Assembly: GCA_002346535.1 (NCBI GenBank)
Contig: DDZZ01000068.1
Coordinates: 1-18,296, forward strand
Source of the DNA: Opitutales bacterium UBA2995
GTDB taxonomy: Bacteria; Verrucomicrobiota; Verrucomicrobiia; Opitutales; UBA2995
DNA: 18,296 bases
Direction: 5' to 3'
Part shown: one piece after another, positions 6,620 to 14,602 of the stretch
Layout of the letters: each line of letters begins with the position of its first letter
How positions within the stretch are numbered: the stretch's first letter is position 1
Notes under the pieces: generated by a model
Database searches by the model: none
What the model saw: the letters and a program-made list of their open reading frames with translations, nothing else
Told to the model about the DNA's origin: nothing
Translations under genes and position numbers: made by a program

Positions 6620-9600
6620 ATGAGAGCAATAATCTATAAACCTCTACTTTTTGTATTATCAATTATCTCCTCATTGAACATAGCTATCAATCTGCTTGCT
6701 CAGAACGGCGAAGATGATCCAAAAATCTTTGACCTTAGTCCGTTTACAGTAAGTGAAAATGAATCAGTGGGGTACGCCGCCACCAGCACTTTGGCGGGCA
6801 CGCGGATCAAAACTGATCTTAAAGATTTAGGCGCAGCGATCTCAGTGGTCACCGAAGAATTTATGGAGGATGTTGGAGCCACGGATGCCCTATCCCTGCT
6901 GTCCTACACAGCGAACACGGAAGTCGGCGGCAACCAAGGAAATTTCTCAGGTGCAAACGATACGGGATTCGGACGCTTCGTTCAAACCGATGAAAGAACC
7001 AATCCTCAGGCTAACCAGAGAGTCCGAGGTTTATTGAGTGCAGACTTAACCCGTGGATTTTTCCTGACCGATATTCCATTTGACAGCTACAATACGGAAC
7101 GTGTCACCGTTAGCCGTGGCCCCAATTCACTGTTATTCGGTATTGGAAGTGCGGGAGGGGTTATTAATAACGCCACCAAACAAGCCATTCAAAATAATGA
7201 TTTCGGAGAGGTCGGAGTTCGCTTTGATAACTATGGTAGCTGGCGCACAAACTTCGACTACAATAAATCAATTGTAGAAGATCGCCTTGCCATCCGTGTG
7301 GCCATGCTCAACGAAAGCCAGGAATATAGGCAAGAACCGGCCTTTGAAGATCAAACGCGGTTCTACGGCACCCTAGATTGGGTCATTTTAGAAAGCGATA
7401 GCGCCTTGACCCGTTTGCGGGTCAACTTCGAAGACGGAGAGCAGACGGGTTCTCCGGTGGAAATTGTTCCGCCAACCATTTCTTATGACACCTGGTTCGA
7501 GCCTATTTTGCCCAACATTGCGCAATACACGGGCGTTACGCCGGAAGCCCGTGTGCGGGCACCCAGCGATGGAGGAGGAACCTGGGAGTTTCAGGCTCTG
7601 CACGATGACCCAATCGGCGGCCATGGCAGAATAAATACCAAAACCCGCCCTTTGACATTTCGTCATGTGGGTATCTGGTACTCGGAAAGAGGAGCTACCA
7701 GTCCTGATGTCGGCATCCCCGGCATGAACCTCGCAGGTTACTTTGGGATCGGTAATTGGAAATCCAGTGATACGGCCGCCAGTTCAGGCCTAATTAATAC
7801 ACCCCTGGCCGCGCACCTCGGCTTGGGCCCTGCTTCACCAGTCGGAACGATCCAGGATCATAGAACTGCCAGTGCTTATGGAGATACTAATTACGCCTTC
7901 GGGTTCTTCCCATCCACGTTACAAAACCGTGATGTGTTTGATTTTTACAACCATGTTTACAGCAACGGCCTCGACCACGTTCAAAGGGATTTTGATGCCT
8001 TCAATATCGCGCTAGAACAAACTTTCTTTGATGGCAATCTCGGATTTGAGTTCGCCTACGACGAACAGAGCTACCAGACCTTCCAGGATTTTCTATTTGC
8101 CGGCGGTATGAGTACCAGCTTGGCGAGAGCAACGGATATAACCGTGCACAACACCGTATGGCTACCTAACGGCCAACTAAATCCGAATGTAGGCCGCGCC
8201 ATGAGTTGGGTTCGGAGACCGACACAAAGGACGGACATGTCCGATCGTGAGACATTCCGCATCACAGCATTCGCTGAATTCGACCTCTCTGAAAACGATG
8301 GATTTCTGGGCTGGTTGGGGCGCCACCGAATTACTGGCCTCAAGAACGATTACACCCGAGATACCTACCACAGAGCAACGGCATTATTGACGCACAGTAC
8401 TGAATTCAATATGGACTCCGCTCAATCCAGCCGTCTTGGCAACGGTGGCCGGCGGTCCATCAACATCACGGCCTACACGAGTGAAAGTAGCCTGGTTGGT
8501 CTGCAATCCATGGACGACGTGCGCCTGCACCCCATTGATATTACAAGGCCTAAGCACGGGGATTCATTCCTCTGGACCTATGTAGATAACCAAAGCGCGG
8601 GAGCGTTCAACAGCGGCGTGGCCGGCGATCGCATGATGCACACCGCCAATGTGGACATCGTACGATCTGATGTACGACCATATGGAGGTCCAGAGGGTGG
8701 TGGTATCAGCCAGACCACTATCGAAGCCGAAGCCATAGCCTGGCAAAGTTATTTTCTGGATGACCACATCGTGGCTCTTTATGGTTACAGAGAAGACGAT
8801 ACGGAAAACTTTGCCAGGAACTCTACTGCAGAAACCAGTGTGCCCATCTACTTTGCTGACGGTTCTTATAATCAAGAGTTCACCGCGCTTTCCCCCAATC
8901 CCAGACCGAAAGTTGTGGGACAGCCAAACGATACCCAAACCTGGAGTGTTATAGGCCGCTATCCGGAAACCTGGTTGGGGGAACTGCCCTTCAACCTGCA
9001 GGCCCATTGGGCTCAATCCGAGAATTTCAATCCGGTCGGTGTGAGAAGCAATATTCTTGGGGGACCGATATTTGAGCCTTCTGGATCCACGGAAGAATAC
9101 GGATTCATGATCTCCACGGATGATAACAGGTATTCAATAAAGTTTAATTGGTACGAAACCAGAGTGTCGAACGTGAATGCTGGTGTTAGTACCAATGTGG
9201 CTAACAATGCATTCGGTCGGATCAACCAATATCGGGATGCTGAAATTGCGAATGAAATACCCTTTTTAACTCAATTGGATCTTTATGCGGGCGATGCGGC
9301 CAGCCACCCCATTAAAAGCTACGGTCAATGGTACGAAGCAGTTTTAAGCGCGCTTCCTCAAGAGTTGAAAAACACGGTCAACCCGAGGCAAGTGGATACC
9401 GACGGCGACGGGGTCTGGGATGAATATGATTTCGATGCCATTCCCAACCTTGAGGCCACCCGGGATCTGCTCGCCGAAGGTTTTGAACTTGAATTTGTGG
9501 CCAACCCAACAGCTTCCTGGCGTATACTAGCCAATCTAAGCCAGCAAGAAACCACGTTTTCCAACACGGCTCCCTTGATGTTTAAGATAACTCGGGAATA

Positions 9601-10132
9601 CGTTCAAAACAGTCTGGCTGCAGGATTGGGAGATTTCCGGGAAGATCCTAATTTAGAACGGGATGCTGAACTCTTCGATGAAGGTCTGCCTTTAATGTTG
9701 GGGCCCATTGCAGCGCAAAGAGCCAAGGACGGACAGACATCCGCTGAACAAAGAGAATGGCGCTTTACCGGAGTCAGTACCTATGAATTCCAGGAAGGTG
9801 CCCTTGCCGGATGGGGATTCGGCGGAGCTGTCCGGTGGGAAGATGAAGCGGCTACTGGCTTTGTTCAATTAATAGATTCGGAAACGGGAGCTGTGATACC
9901 GGATATCAACCGTCCATTCTTCGATGATGGGCTATTCAGCGGAGACGCCTGGATCACCTACCAACGCCCCATACTGGACGGCAAAGTCAATTGGCGTGCC
10001 CAACTCAATGTCCGTAACCTGGTGGGCGAAAGCGGCAACATTCCGGTTAGGACAAACCCGGATGGGACCGTAGCCGTCATCAGAATACCCAATCCCCGTA
10101 CCATCTACCTATCCAATACATTTAGTTTCTAA
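6620..10132 (+). CDS. TonB-dependent receptor (large, Opitutae type)
   Basis: This is an outer-membrane TonB-dependent receptor of 1170 residues that should import a ligand too large or scarce for porins. A signal peptide ends near residue 27 (INLLAQ). A short acidic stretch with FTVSENES may serve as the TonB-contact region. The plug domain runs from about 48 to 200, with SVVTEEFMEDVGATDALSLL, RVRGL, and ERVTVSRGPNSLLFGIGSAGG near 160-180. The rest is a long beta-barrel ending in the aromatic outer-membrane signal NTFSF. No carboxypeptidase-like or STN extension and no SusD partner is seen. Residues 926-937 form a DxDxDG calcium-binding-like loop (DTDGDGVWDEYD) in the barrel portion. The ATG has no Shine-Dalgarno sequence. 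The next gene starts 8 nt after the stop, so this heads an operon with two secreted proteins. The context suggests a carbohydrate-type ligand; iron-chelate or vitamin uptake cannot be excluded. Confidence 0.95.
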   Translation: MRAIIYKPLLFVLSIISSLNIAINLLAQNGEDDPKIFDLSPFTVSENESVGYAATSTLAGTRIKTDLKDLGAAISVVTEEFMEDVGATDALSLLSYTANTEVGGNQGNFSGANDTGFGRFVQTDERTNPQANQRVRGLLSADLTRGFFLTDIPFDSYNTERVTVSRGPNSLLFGIGSAGGVINNATKQAIQNNDFGEVGVRFDNYGSWRTNFDYNKSIVEDRLAIRVAMLNESQEYRQEPAFEDQTRFYGTLDWVILESDSALTRLRVNFEDGEQTGSPVEIVPPTISYDTWFEPILPNIAQYTGVTPEARVRAPSDGGGTWEFQALHDDPIGGHGRINTKTRPLTFRHVGIWYSERGATSPDVGIPGMNLAGYFGIGNWKSSDTAASSGLINTPLAAHLGLGPASPVGTIQDHRTASAYGDTNYAFGFFPSTLQNRDVFDFYNHVYSNGLDHVQRDFDAFNIALEQTFFDGNLGFEFAYDEQSYQTFQDFLFAGGMSTSLARATDITVHNTVWLPNGQLNPNVGRAMSWVRRPTQRTDMSDRETFRITAFAEFDLSENDGFLGWLGRHRITGLKNDYTRDTYHRATALLTHSTEFNMDSAQSSRLGNGGRRSINITAYTSESSLVGLQSMDDVRLHPIDITRPKHGDSFLWTYVDNQSAGAFNSGVAGDRMMHTANVDIVRSDVRPYGGPEGGGISQTTIEAEAIAWQSYFLDDHIVALYGYREDDTENFARNSTAETSVPIYFADGSYNQEFTALSPNPRPKVVGQPNDTQTWSVIGRYPETWLGELPFNLQAHWAQSENFNPVGVRSNILGGPIFEPSGSTEEYGFMISTDDNRYSIKFNWYETRVSNVNAGVSTNVANNAFGRINQYRDAEIANEIPFLTQLDLYAGDAASHPIKSYGQWYEAVLSALPQELKNTVNPRQVDTDGDGVWDEYDFDAIPNLEATRDLLAEGFELEFVANPTASWRILANLSQQETTFSNTAPLMFKITREYVQNSLAAGLGDFREDPNLERDAELFDEGLPLMLGPIAAQRAKDGQTSAEQREWRFTGVSTYEFQEGALAGWGFGGAVRWEDEAATGFVQLIDSETGAVIPDINRPFFDDGLFSGDAWITYQRPILDGKVNWRAQLNVRNLVGESGNIPVRTNPDGTVAVIRIPNPRTIYLSNTFSF

Positions 10133-10140
10133 TTAACATA

Positions 10141-12087
10141 TTGAGAGTTAAGCAGTTTAATTCTAGTAAGATATTTACCGCCACCACTTTTGTGTTGGCG
10201 GTTGCTTTCTATTCAGGCAATCAAGCCTATGCCCAAACGGATAATATTGGCTTAAAGACCATAGTCTGTGACAGCCTGAAACAACCTCCTGCATGGGCAT
10301 TGGCAGAACGCCATCTGATCGAAACCATCAATCAGGCCGGGATTGAATTTTACAACACCTACGTCCTTCCTGATGACACCTTAGAATGGAAGGAGCGCTA
10401 CGAAGGTGGAATGAATTCATCGGACGATGCTTACGAGGCATTCCGAGGATTCTCCGTGCATACCGCGATGGGCGGATCTGACGAGCTTGATAAACTGAGT
10501 AGACGAGTCTGGGATGGCATTACGCGCCAGTTCACCCGCTACGGACAGATCTACCGTGGCTTTGATTCGAACTGGGATTGGATGCACCACGGAGAAGGCT
10601 ACATTACCCTCTACCCGATGGGAATGGTGGAGCCAAACGATGAAAAATTCCGTGAACTTTCCATTAACTTTGCCGCCATGTATATTGGTGAGGATCCGGA
10701 AGCACCTAACTGGGATCCCGAGTTAAAAATCATACGAGCTTCCATGAACGGCAGCCGTGGTCCTAAAATGGAATGGACAAAGCGGGATTGGATCCCAACA
10801 AACGCCAACCTGGTTTACTATCCCCTGCCATTTCTTGATATTCCTGGAGTGGAGGCCACCACGGCATGGATCAACGATCATCCCGAAAACGATCAGTTCG
10901 CAAAACTGGTTAAGGGCATGAGCGACCGAATGGCTAAAGGAGATGTGCCGATCAACCTGGGGGCAACTGCCCTCATTGCCAACGCCTGGCTGTATACCGG
11001 TGATGAAAAATACGTGCAATGGGTAAAAGATTACATCGGAACCTGGGAGAGGCTCACGGAAGAAAATAACGGAATCACTCCAGACAACGTTGGCCTTTCC
11101 GGAAAAATCGGGGAGTACACAGGCCACTGGTGGGGGGGCTATTATGGTTGGGTCTGGCCACGCGGAGGCTACGACATCGTCTATCCTGAATTAACAGCCG
11201 CCAAAGTGGCAACCCTCATGACAGGTGATCTTCGCTACGCAGATTTACCACGCAGCCAAGTTGCGGTTATGAGAAACCAGGGGAAAATAGAAAATGGAAA
11301 ACATATAATACCTATCCGGCACGACCATCGCGGGTGGTATCACTACGTGTCTGAGTCAAGCTACCCTTACATAAACCTCTGGTACCTCTATCACAATGAG
11401 GAGGATTGGAAACACATCGAACGACTCGCTGGTTACCAGATCGCTGAATCGGGAAGGATAACGAATCCCGACCTAGCCTGGGCTCATTTTGTCCGAGGGG
11501 AAAATCCGGATTTCCCAATGGATGCGCTCACCGGTGATTTTGAATTTATTGGCCGCAAACTGGATTATATACGGAATGAACACGGCGATCCGGAAACATG
11601 GGTCGATAACAAATGGATTATTCCCGATCCAATCCGCATGGATAATCTGGTTCGCTTAACGGTCGGTGCGATGCCCATTCATAAACGCGGAGAAATGCTC
11701 CATGCTCAGGTGCGCTATTTTGACGGCAAAAGTCAAAGACCGGGCCTCCCTCCTGACGTTGCAGCTCTCGTAACACGCATTGAAAAGGATTGGGTAAAAA
11801 TCGAGATCATAAACCTGAACCAACTTGAATCACGAAAGCTGGTTGTTCAGGGGGGTACTTACGGTGAACACCAAATCAAAGCGGTCGAATACGAATCATT
11901 GACCGATCTTCACAACGACCGATTCCAGATCGATTCAACTCCAGATCAAATGGCTTCTCAAACCAAAATGTCGATCAACGCCTTGGCCTTTGCCGTAGAC
12001 CTGGGGCCAGGATCTGGATCGACCTTGAAACTTCACCTGGACCGCTACGCGAACAAAGCCAGCTACCAATTCCCTTGGAACCGATAG
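10141..12087 (+). CDS. Secreted protein of unknown function, possible alpha-toroid enzyme
   Basis: I do not recognise a characterised family. The 648-residue product starts at a TTG, the only start that keeps the signal peptide (cleavage likely after AYA, residue 31). It lies 8 nt after the receptor stop, so translation is probably coupled. Residues about 50-520 look mostly helical, with aromatic and charged clusters: DSNWDWMHHGEGY (142-154), HWWGGYYGWVWPRGGYD (329-345) and IRHDHRGWYHYVSESSYPY (392-410). Such Trp/Tyr/His-rich patches are typical of sugar-binding clefts in six-hairpin (alpha/alpha) glycosidases and lyases. Residues about 520-640 look like a beta domain with VVQGGTYGEH (568-577). 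A periplasmic hydrolase or lyase acting on the receptor's ligand is the best inference. The next gene begins 2 nt after the stop. Confidence is high that it is a secreted gene product and low on its activity. Confidence 0.85.
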   Translation: MRVKQFNSSKIFTATTFVLAVAFYSGNQAYAQTDNIGLKTIVCDSLKQPPAWALAERHLIETINQAGIEFYNTYVLPDDTLEWKERYEGGMNSSDDAYEAFRGFSVHTAMGGSDELDKLSRRVWDGITRQFTRYGQIYRGFDSNWDWMHHGEGYITLYPMGMVEPNDEKFRELSINFAAMYIGEDPEAPNWDPELKIIRASMNGSRGPKMEWTKRDWIPTNANLVYYPLPFLDIPGVEATTAWINDHPENDQFAKLVKGMSDRMAKGDVPINLGATALIANAWLYTGDEKYVQWVKDYIGTWERLTEENNGITPDNVGLSGKIGEYTGHWWGGYYGWVWPRGGYDIVYPELTAAKVATLMTGDLRYADLPRSQVAVMRNQGKIENGKHIIPIRHDHRGWYHYVSESSYPYINLWYLYHNEEDWKHIERLAGYQIAESGRITNPDLAWAHFVRGENPDFPMDALTGDFEFIGRKLDYIRNEHGDPETWVDNKWIIPDPIRMDNLVRLTVGAMPIHKRGEMLHAQVRYFDGKSQRPGLPPDVAALVTRIEKDWVKIEIINLNQLESRKLVVQGGTYGEHQIKAVEYESLTDLHNDRFQIDSTPDQMASQTKMSINALAFAVDLGPGSGSTLKLHLDRYANKASYQFPWNR

Positions 12088-12089
12088 TT

Positions 12090-13076
12090 ATGAAAAAATA
12101 TTTGGCGCTATTTTTGATAACGATCTCAATCTGCCACTACAGTTTGGGCCAGATGGGTTCTCCTGGGCATGGAGAGACTCAGGCTATTTGCCTGCATCCA
12201 ATCGACCCCATGATCATATACGCCGGGGCAGCCAAGGGGCTTTGCAAAACTGTGGAAGGTGGAAAGGACAATTGGCCAACCTACGGGCTTGATACCTTTT
12301 CCCCTCGAGCAATCGTAATCAGCCGATCCAACCCAGAACTACTTTACACAGGCACTTATGAGATGGGCGTATACAAGTCTAAAGACGCAGCTGGAAGCTG
12401 GACATCAGCAAGTGATGGAATCTATGATTTGAGGATTCGGGCTATGGTCATTCATCCTCAAGATGACCAAATTGTTTACGCAGGTACCGAAGGAACAGGC
12501 GTCTTTAAAACGACGGACGGCGGTCAATCCTGGAAAGAGGTCAATCATGGGCTTTTGGACAAGGTGATCCGATCCTTAGTCATCGATCCGACTCGGCCGG
12601 ATACGCTCTACGCTGGCTCATGGCATGGAGTTTATAAAACCACCAATGGAGCAAAAAGTTGGTCAGCCAATCCAGAGGGTCTGTATGACGTCGATGTCCG
12701 TATTCTGGCGCTGGATCCTACCAATCCGGATATCCTTTATGCAGGCACTCAACCCCGCGGCGTTTTCCGGAGTGAGGACGCCGGTAAGACATGGATCAAG
12801 GGGACTCAACCACTGACGGAATTTATTGAATCCATGGCGATTGATCCGGCTAATCCTTCTCATGTATATGTGGGGACGAAGGCAGGCGTATTCGTCAGCC
12901 TAGATAAAGGAGACAGTTTCGCCACAGCAGGATTGCGATGGTCGAACCACGCCTGGACCCTGGTTTTCGATCCAAAAACCGACCCTCCAACTTTATATTA
13001 TGGTGGTGTTGGGGGAGTGCTAAAGACTACCACCTGCGGATTTCAGTGGGAGGTAACAGGTCCAGTCCGTCATTAA
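12090..13076 (+). CDS. Secreted seven-repeat beta-propeller (BNR/Asp-box type)
   Basis: The 328-residue product has a signal peptide (about 1-20, ending YSLG) and seven repeats, each with a DPxxPxxLYAG-like strand. The repeat tyrosines lie at residues 44, 86, 130, 174, 217, 260 and 303, a spacing of 42-44. Between them are Asp-box turns of the form S/T-x-D-x-G-x-S/T-W, such as TTDGGQSW, TTNGAKSW and SEDAGKTW, with weaker forms at the ends. This fits a seven-bladed propeller of the sortilin/sialidase-like BNR class. Seven blades nearly exhaust the mature chain, so there is no room for a separate catalytic domain, and the sialidase active-site arginines are not evident. A binding or scaffold role in the periplasm or at the cell surface is therefore more likely than hydrolysis. 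The ATG at 12090 lies 2 nt after the previous stop. A TTG at 12075 would overlap that gene and adds only five residues. Confidence 0.92.
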   Translation: MKKYLALFLITISICHYSLGQMGSPGHGETQAICLHPIDPMIIYAGAAKGLCKTVEGGKDNWPTYGLDTFSPRAIVISRSNPELLYTGTYEMGVYKSKDAAGSWTSASDGIYDLRIRAMVIHPQDDQIVYAGTEGTGVFKTTDGGQSWKEVNHGLLDKVIRSLVIDPTRPDTLYAGSWHGVYKTTNGAKSWSANPEGLYDVDVRILALDPTNPDILYAGTQPRGVFRSEDAGKTWIKGTQPLTEFIESMAIDPANPSHVYVGTKAGVFVSLDKGDSFATAGLRWSNHAWTLVFDPKTDPPTLYYGGVGGVLKTTTCGFQWEVTGPVRH

Positions 13077-13099
13077 ATTTAAATGCCAAATAAATTTAA
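13073..13099 (+). terminator. Weak AT-rich hairpin after the three-gene unit
   Basis: TTAAATTTA (13073-13081) and TAAATTTAA (13091-13099) form a 9-bp stem with a 9-nt loop, beginning at the stop codon of the propeller gene. All stem pairs are A-T and no U tract follows, so termination would be inefficient at best. It is the only terminator-like structure seen here. Confidence 0.25.
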
Positions 13100-13227
13100 G
13101 TGAACCACCGAAACTAAATTGGTGAAAGCTAGCCATATTCGATAAACGATTATTATCATTGTCCATCTGGGCTAATCTATGGTTTTAACCAATACTGCTT
13201 CATAAAAGCCTCTTTTAAAAGAATTCG
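13077..13227. other. Short intergenic region before the RraA-like gene
   Basis: The region is AT-rich and non-coding. A 10-bp palindrome, CTTTTAAAAG, lies at 13212-13221, directly before the RraA-like start, where it could affect expression. No confident promoter boxes were found. Confidence 0.35.
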
Positions 13228-14154
13228 ATGAAATATATTTTAATCCAAATTATTAGTCTCCTGGTTCTCGCCCAGACTCTAATCTCCATGCCCTTAAAGA
13301 TGTCCAAGGAGGATATCATTCGCTATACGCCCGAATGGAAAGGTGAACGATTTTCCGATGGTCGACCCAAGGTGCCGGACGGAATTATCGAAAGAATGAA
13401 GAATATCGATATCGAAGCCGCGTGGGTCGTTTTGAGAAACGAGGGATACGATTACCAATTTGAAGGCGGTTGGAAACACGTACATCCGGGCGAAACGCTC
13501 TGTGGCCGTGCCATGACCGTTCAATACATGCCTCTGAGGAAAGTCACCAACGAAGTTACCAACGAAATTGGAGACGGAGATGGCCGCATCGGAGATCAGG
13601 TATCCTGGCCCATCGATATGCTGGTCCAGGGCGACATCTACGTAGCCGACGTTTACAATCGCCACGAGGGTGGCCCTATAATCGGTGCCAGCCTGGGAAC
13701 TTCGATTTTTTCAAAGTCCGGAAACGGCGTGTTATTTAACGGGGTCATTCGCGATCTTGAGCAACTGGAAAGAATAGAAGGATTTAATGCCTTTGTCCGC
13801 GACTGGAATCCGGGATTTTATTGGGCATCCATGATCACCGGAATCAATGTGCCCATTAACATTGGAAACGTAGTGGTCATGCCTGGCGATATCATTCTGG
13901 GAAAACGGGAGGGAGTCCTTGTCATTCCTCCCCACCTGGCTGAAAAAGCTGTGAAGACGGCCGAGCTAATCAAGCTACGCGATGCATTCGGTTTCGACCG
14001 GCTCAAAGCCGATGTTTATACTCCTGGCCAAATCGACGACCGCTGGACAGACGAAATCGAAAAGGATTTTTCCGGCTGGCTAGAGGATCATATGGATCAA
14101 CTACCGGTGCCCAAAGAACTAATACAGGAGCTACTGAAGGAGCGGACCTGGTAA
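13228..14154 (+). CDS. RraA-like (HMG/CHA aldolase fold) protein with signal peptide
   Basis: This 308-residue protein belongs to the RraA-like superfamily, which includes 4-hydroxy-4-methyl-2-oxoglutarate (HMG) aldolases and the RNase E inhibitor RraA. Family features are CGRAMTVQY (92-100), GDIYVADV (135-142), GASLGTSI (153-160), GVIRD with the substrate-binding pair Arg175-Asp176, and NVVVMPGDIILG followed by EGVLVIP (229-234). Unlike typical cytoplasmic members it begins with a hydrophobic leader (MKYILIQIISLLVLAQTLIS), so it may be periplasmic. Residues about 260-308 extend beyond the usual core. The acidic residue normally found after the RD pair is shifted (Glu178, with Gln at 179), so aldolase activity is not assured. 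It lies 151 bp after the propeller gene on the same strand, probably with its own promoter. Retro-aldol cleavage of a branched 4-hydroxy-2-oxo acid would fit the region, but this is inference. Confidence 0.85.
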   Translation: MKYILIQIISLLVLAQTLISMPLKMSKEDIIRYTPEWKGERFSDGRPKVPDGIIERMKNIDIEAAWVVLRNEGYDYQFEGGWKHVHPGETLCGRAMTVQYMPLRKVTNEVTNEIGDGDGRIGDQVSWPIDMLVQGDIYVADVYNRHEGGPIIGASLGTSIFSKSGNGVLFNGVIRDLEQLERIEGFNAFVRDWNPGFYWASMITGINVPINIGNVVVMPGDIILGKREGVLVIPPHLAEKAVKTAELIKLRDAFGFDRLKADVYTPGQIDDRWTDEIEKDFSGWLEDHMDQLPVPKELIQELLKERTW

Positions 14155-14159
14155 ATTTG

Positions 14160-14192
14160 TTCTGTTTATATTAAGATTTTGATTAAACAGAA
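14160..14192 (+). repeat. 9-bp inverted repeat after the RraA-like gene
   Basis: TTCTGTTTA (14160-14168) and TAAACAGAA (14184-14192) are perfect complements with a 15-nt loop, starting 5 nt after the stop codon. It could form a 3' hairpin that ends or stabilises the transcript, but no U run follows. Confidence 0.4.
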
Positions 14193-14227
14193 GGAAACGG
14201 AGAGAACGGAGCAAACCCAATTTTCAC

Positions 14228-14267
14228 CCTTTGGTTTCTCAGCGACATCCTGCTAGGAAACCAAAGG
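14228..14267 (+). repeat. 11-bp inverted repeat, possible 3' hairpin
   Basis: CCTTTGGTTTC (14228-14238) and GAAACCAAAGG (14257-14267) are perfect complements around an 18-nt loop. The downstream sequence is AT-rich (GATTTAATTT) without a clean T tract. It may be a terminator for the RraA-like transcript or the core of a small repeat element. Confidence 0.45.
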
Positions 14268-14310
14268 AAAGATTTAATTTATAAAGGGATTTTGAACATC
14301 ACTCTCTTTG

Positions 14311-14327
14311 GTAGCCGGATATGCTAC
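14311..14327. repeat. Short inverted repeat GTAGC/GCTAC
   Basis: GTAGC (14311-14315) and GCTAC (14323-14327) flank 7 nt. The stem is only five pairs, so chance is possible. It lies 11 bp before a stronger palindrome. Confidence 0.25.
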
Positions 14328-14338
14328 GCATAGTAAGA

Positions 14339-14353
14339 TGGCACTCAGTGCCA
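14339..14353. promoter_or_regulatory. 15-bp palindrome, possible operator
   Basis: TGGCACT and AGTGCCA flank one central C, forming a perfect dyad with a TGGCA/TGCCA core that resembles binding sites of dimeric helix-turn-helix regulators. It lies about 250 bp upstream of the chosen start of the PSCyt1/DUF1553 gene. No regulator gene is present nearby. Confidence 0.35.
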
Positions 14354-14602
14354 ACATGAATACAGTAAAGTGTTTTGCGAAGCAGATCCTGTTCGACAAA
14401 GTCTATCCAATGAGCAACGCGAATGATGTTAATACCCTCTCTGGGGATCTCTGCGCTCTCAGCGGTTAGTTATAATTTACAACATTTAAAACTCCTCGAC
14501 AATGGAGTGACCCTGCAGTTTTATAGCGGTAATACCAGTAAGTTACCTACCCCGAAAATGACTCGAAATCTTCCTCGCAACCGGGTTGTTTTAAAAAAGT
14601 TA

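Larger units (their letters stand above)
14155..14602. other. Long intergenic region with several inverted repeats
   Basis: About 450 bp separate the RraA-like gene from the chosen start of the PSCyt1/DUF1553 gene. They hold four inverted repeats, listed separately, and a purine-rich stretch (about 14189-14216) with GGAAACGGAG and GAACGGAG. The frame of the downstream gene stays open back to 14423, but that part looks non-coding. A 43-codon open frame from 14338 also shows no recognisable protein. The downstream promoter is probably here but was not pinpointed. Confidence 0.5.

Noticed and set aside
8564..9016. 150-codon open frame opposite the receptor gene
   Set aside because: It is antisense to a continuous receptor frame and shows no recognisable domain.
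14338..14469. Small 43-codon open frame
   Set aside because: It starts on a palindrome, has no recognisable protein features and no ribosome binding site.
14423..14602. N-terminal extension of the PSCyt1/DUF1553 protein
   Set aside because: The extra 60 residues have no family features and would place the signal peptide internally.
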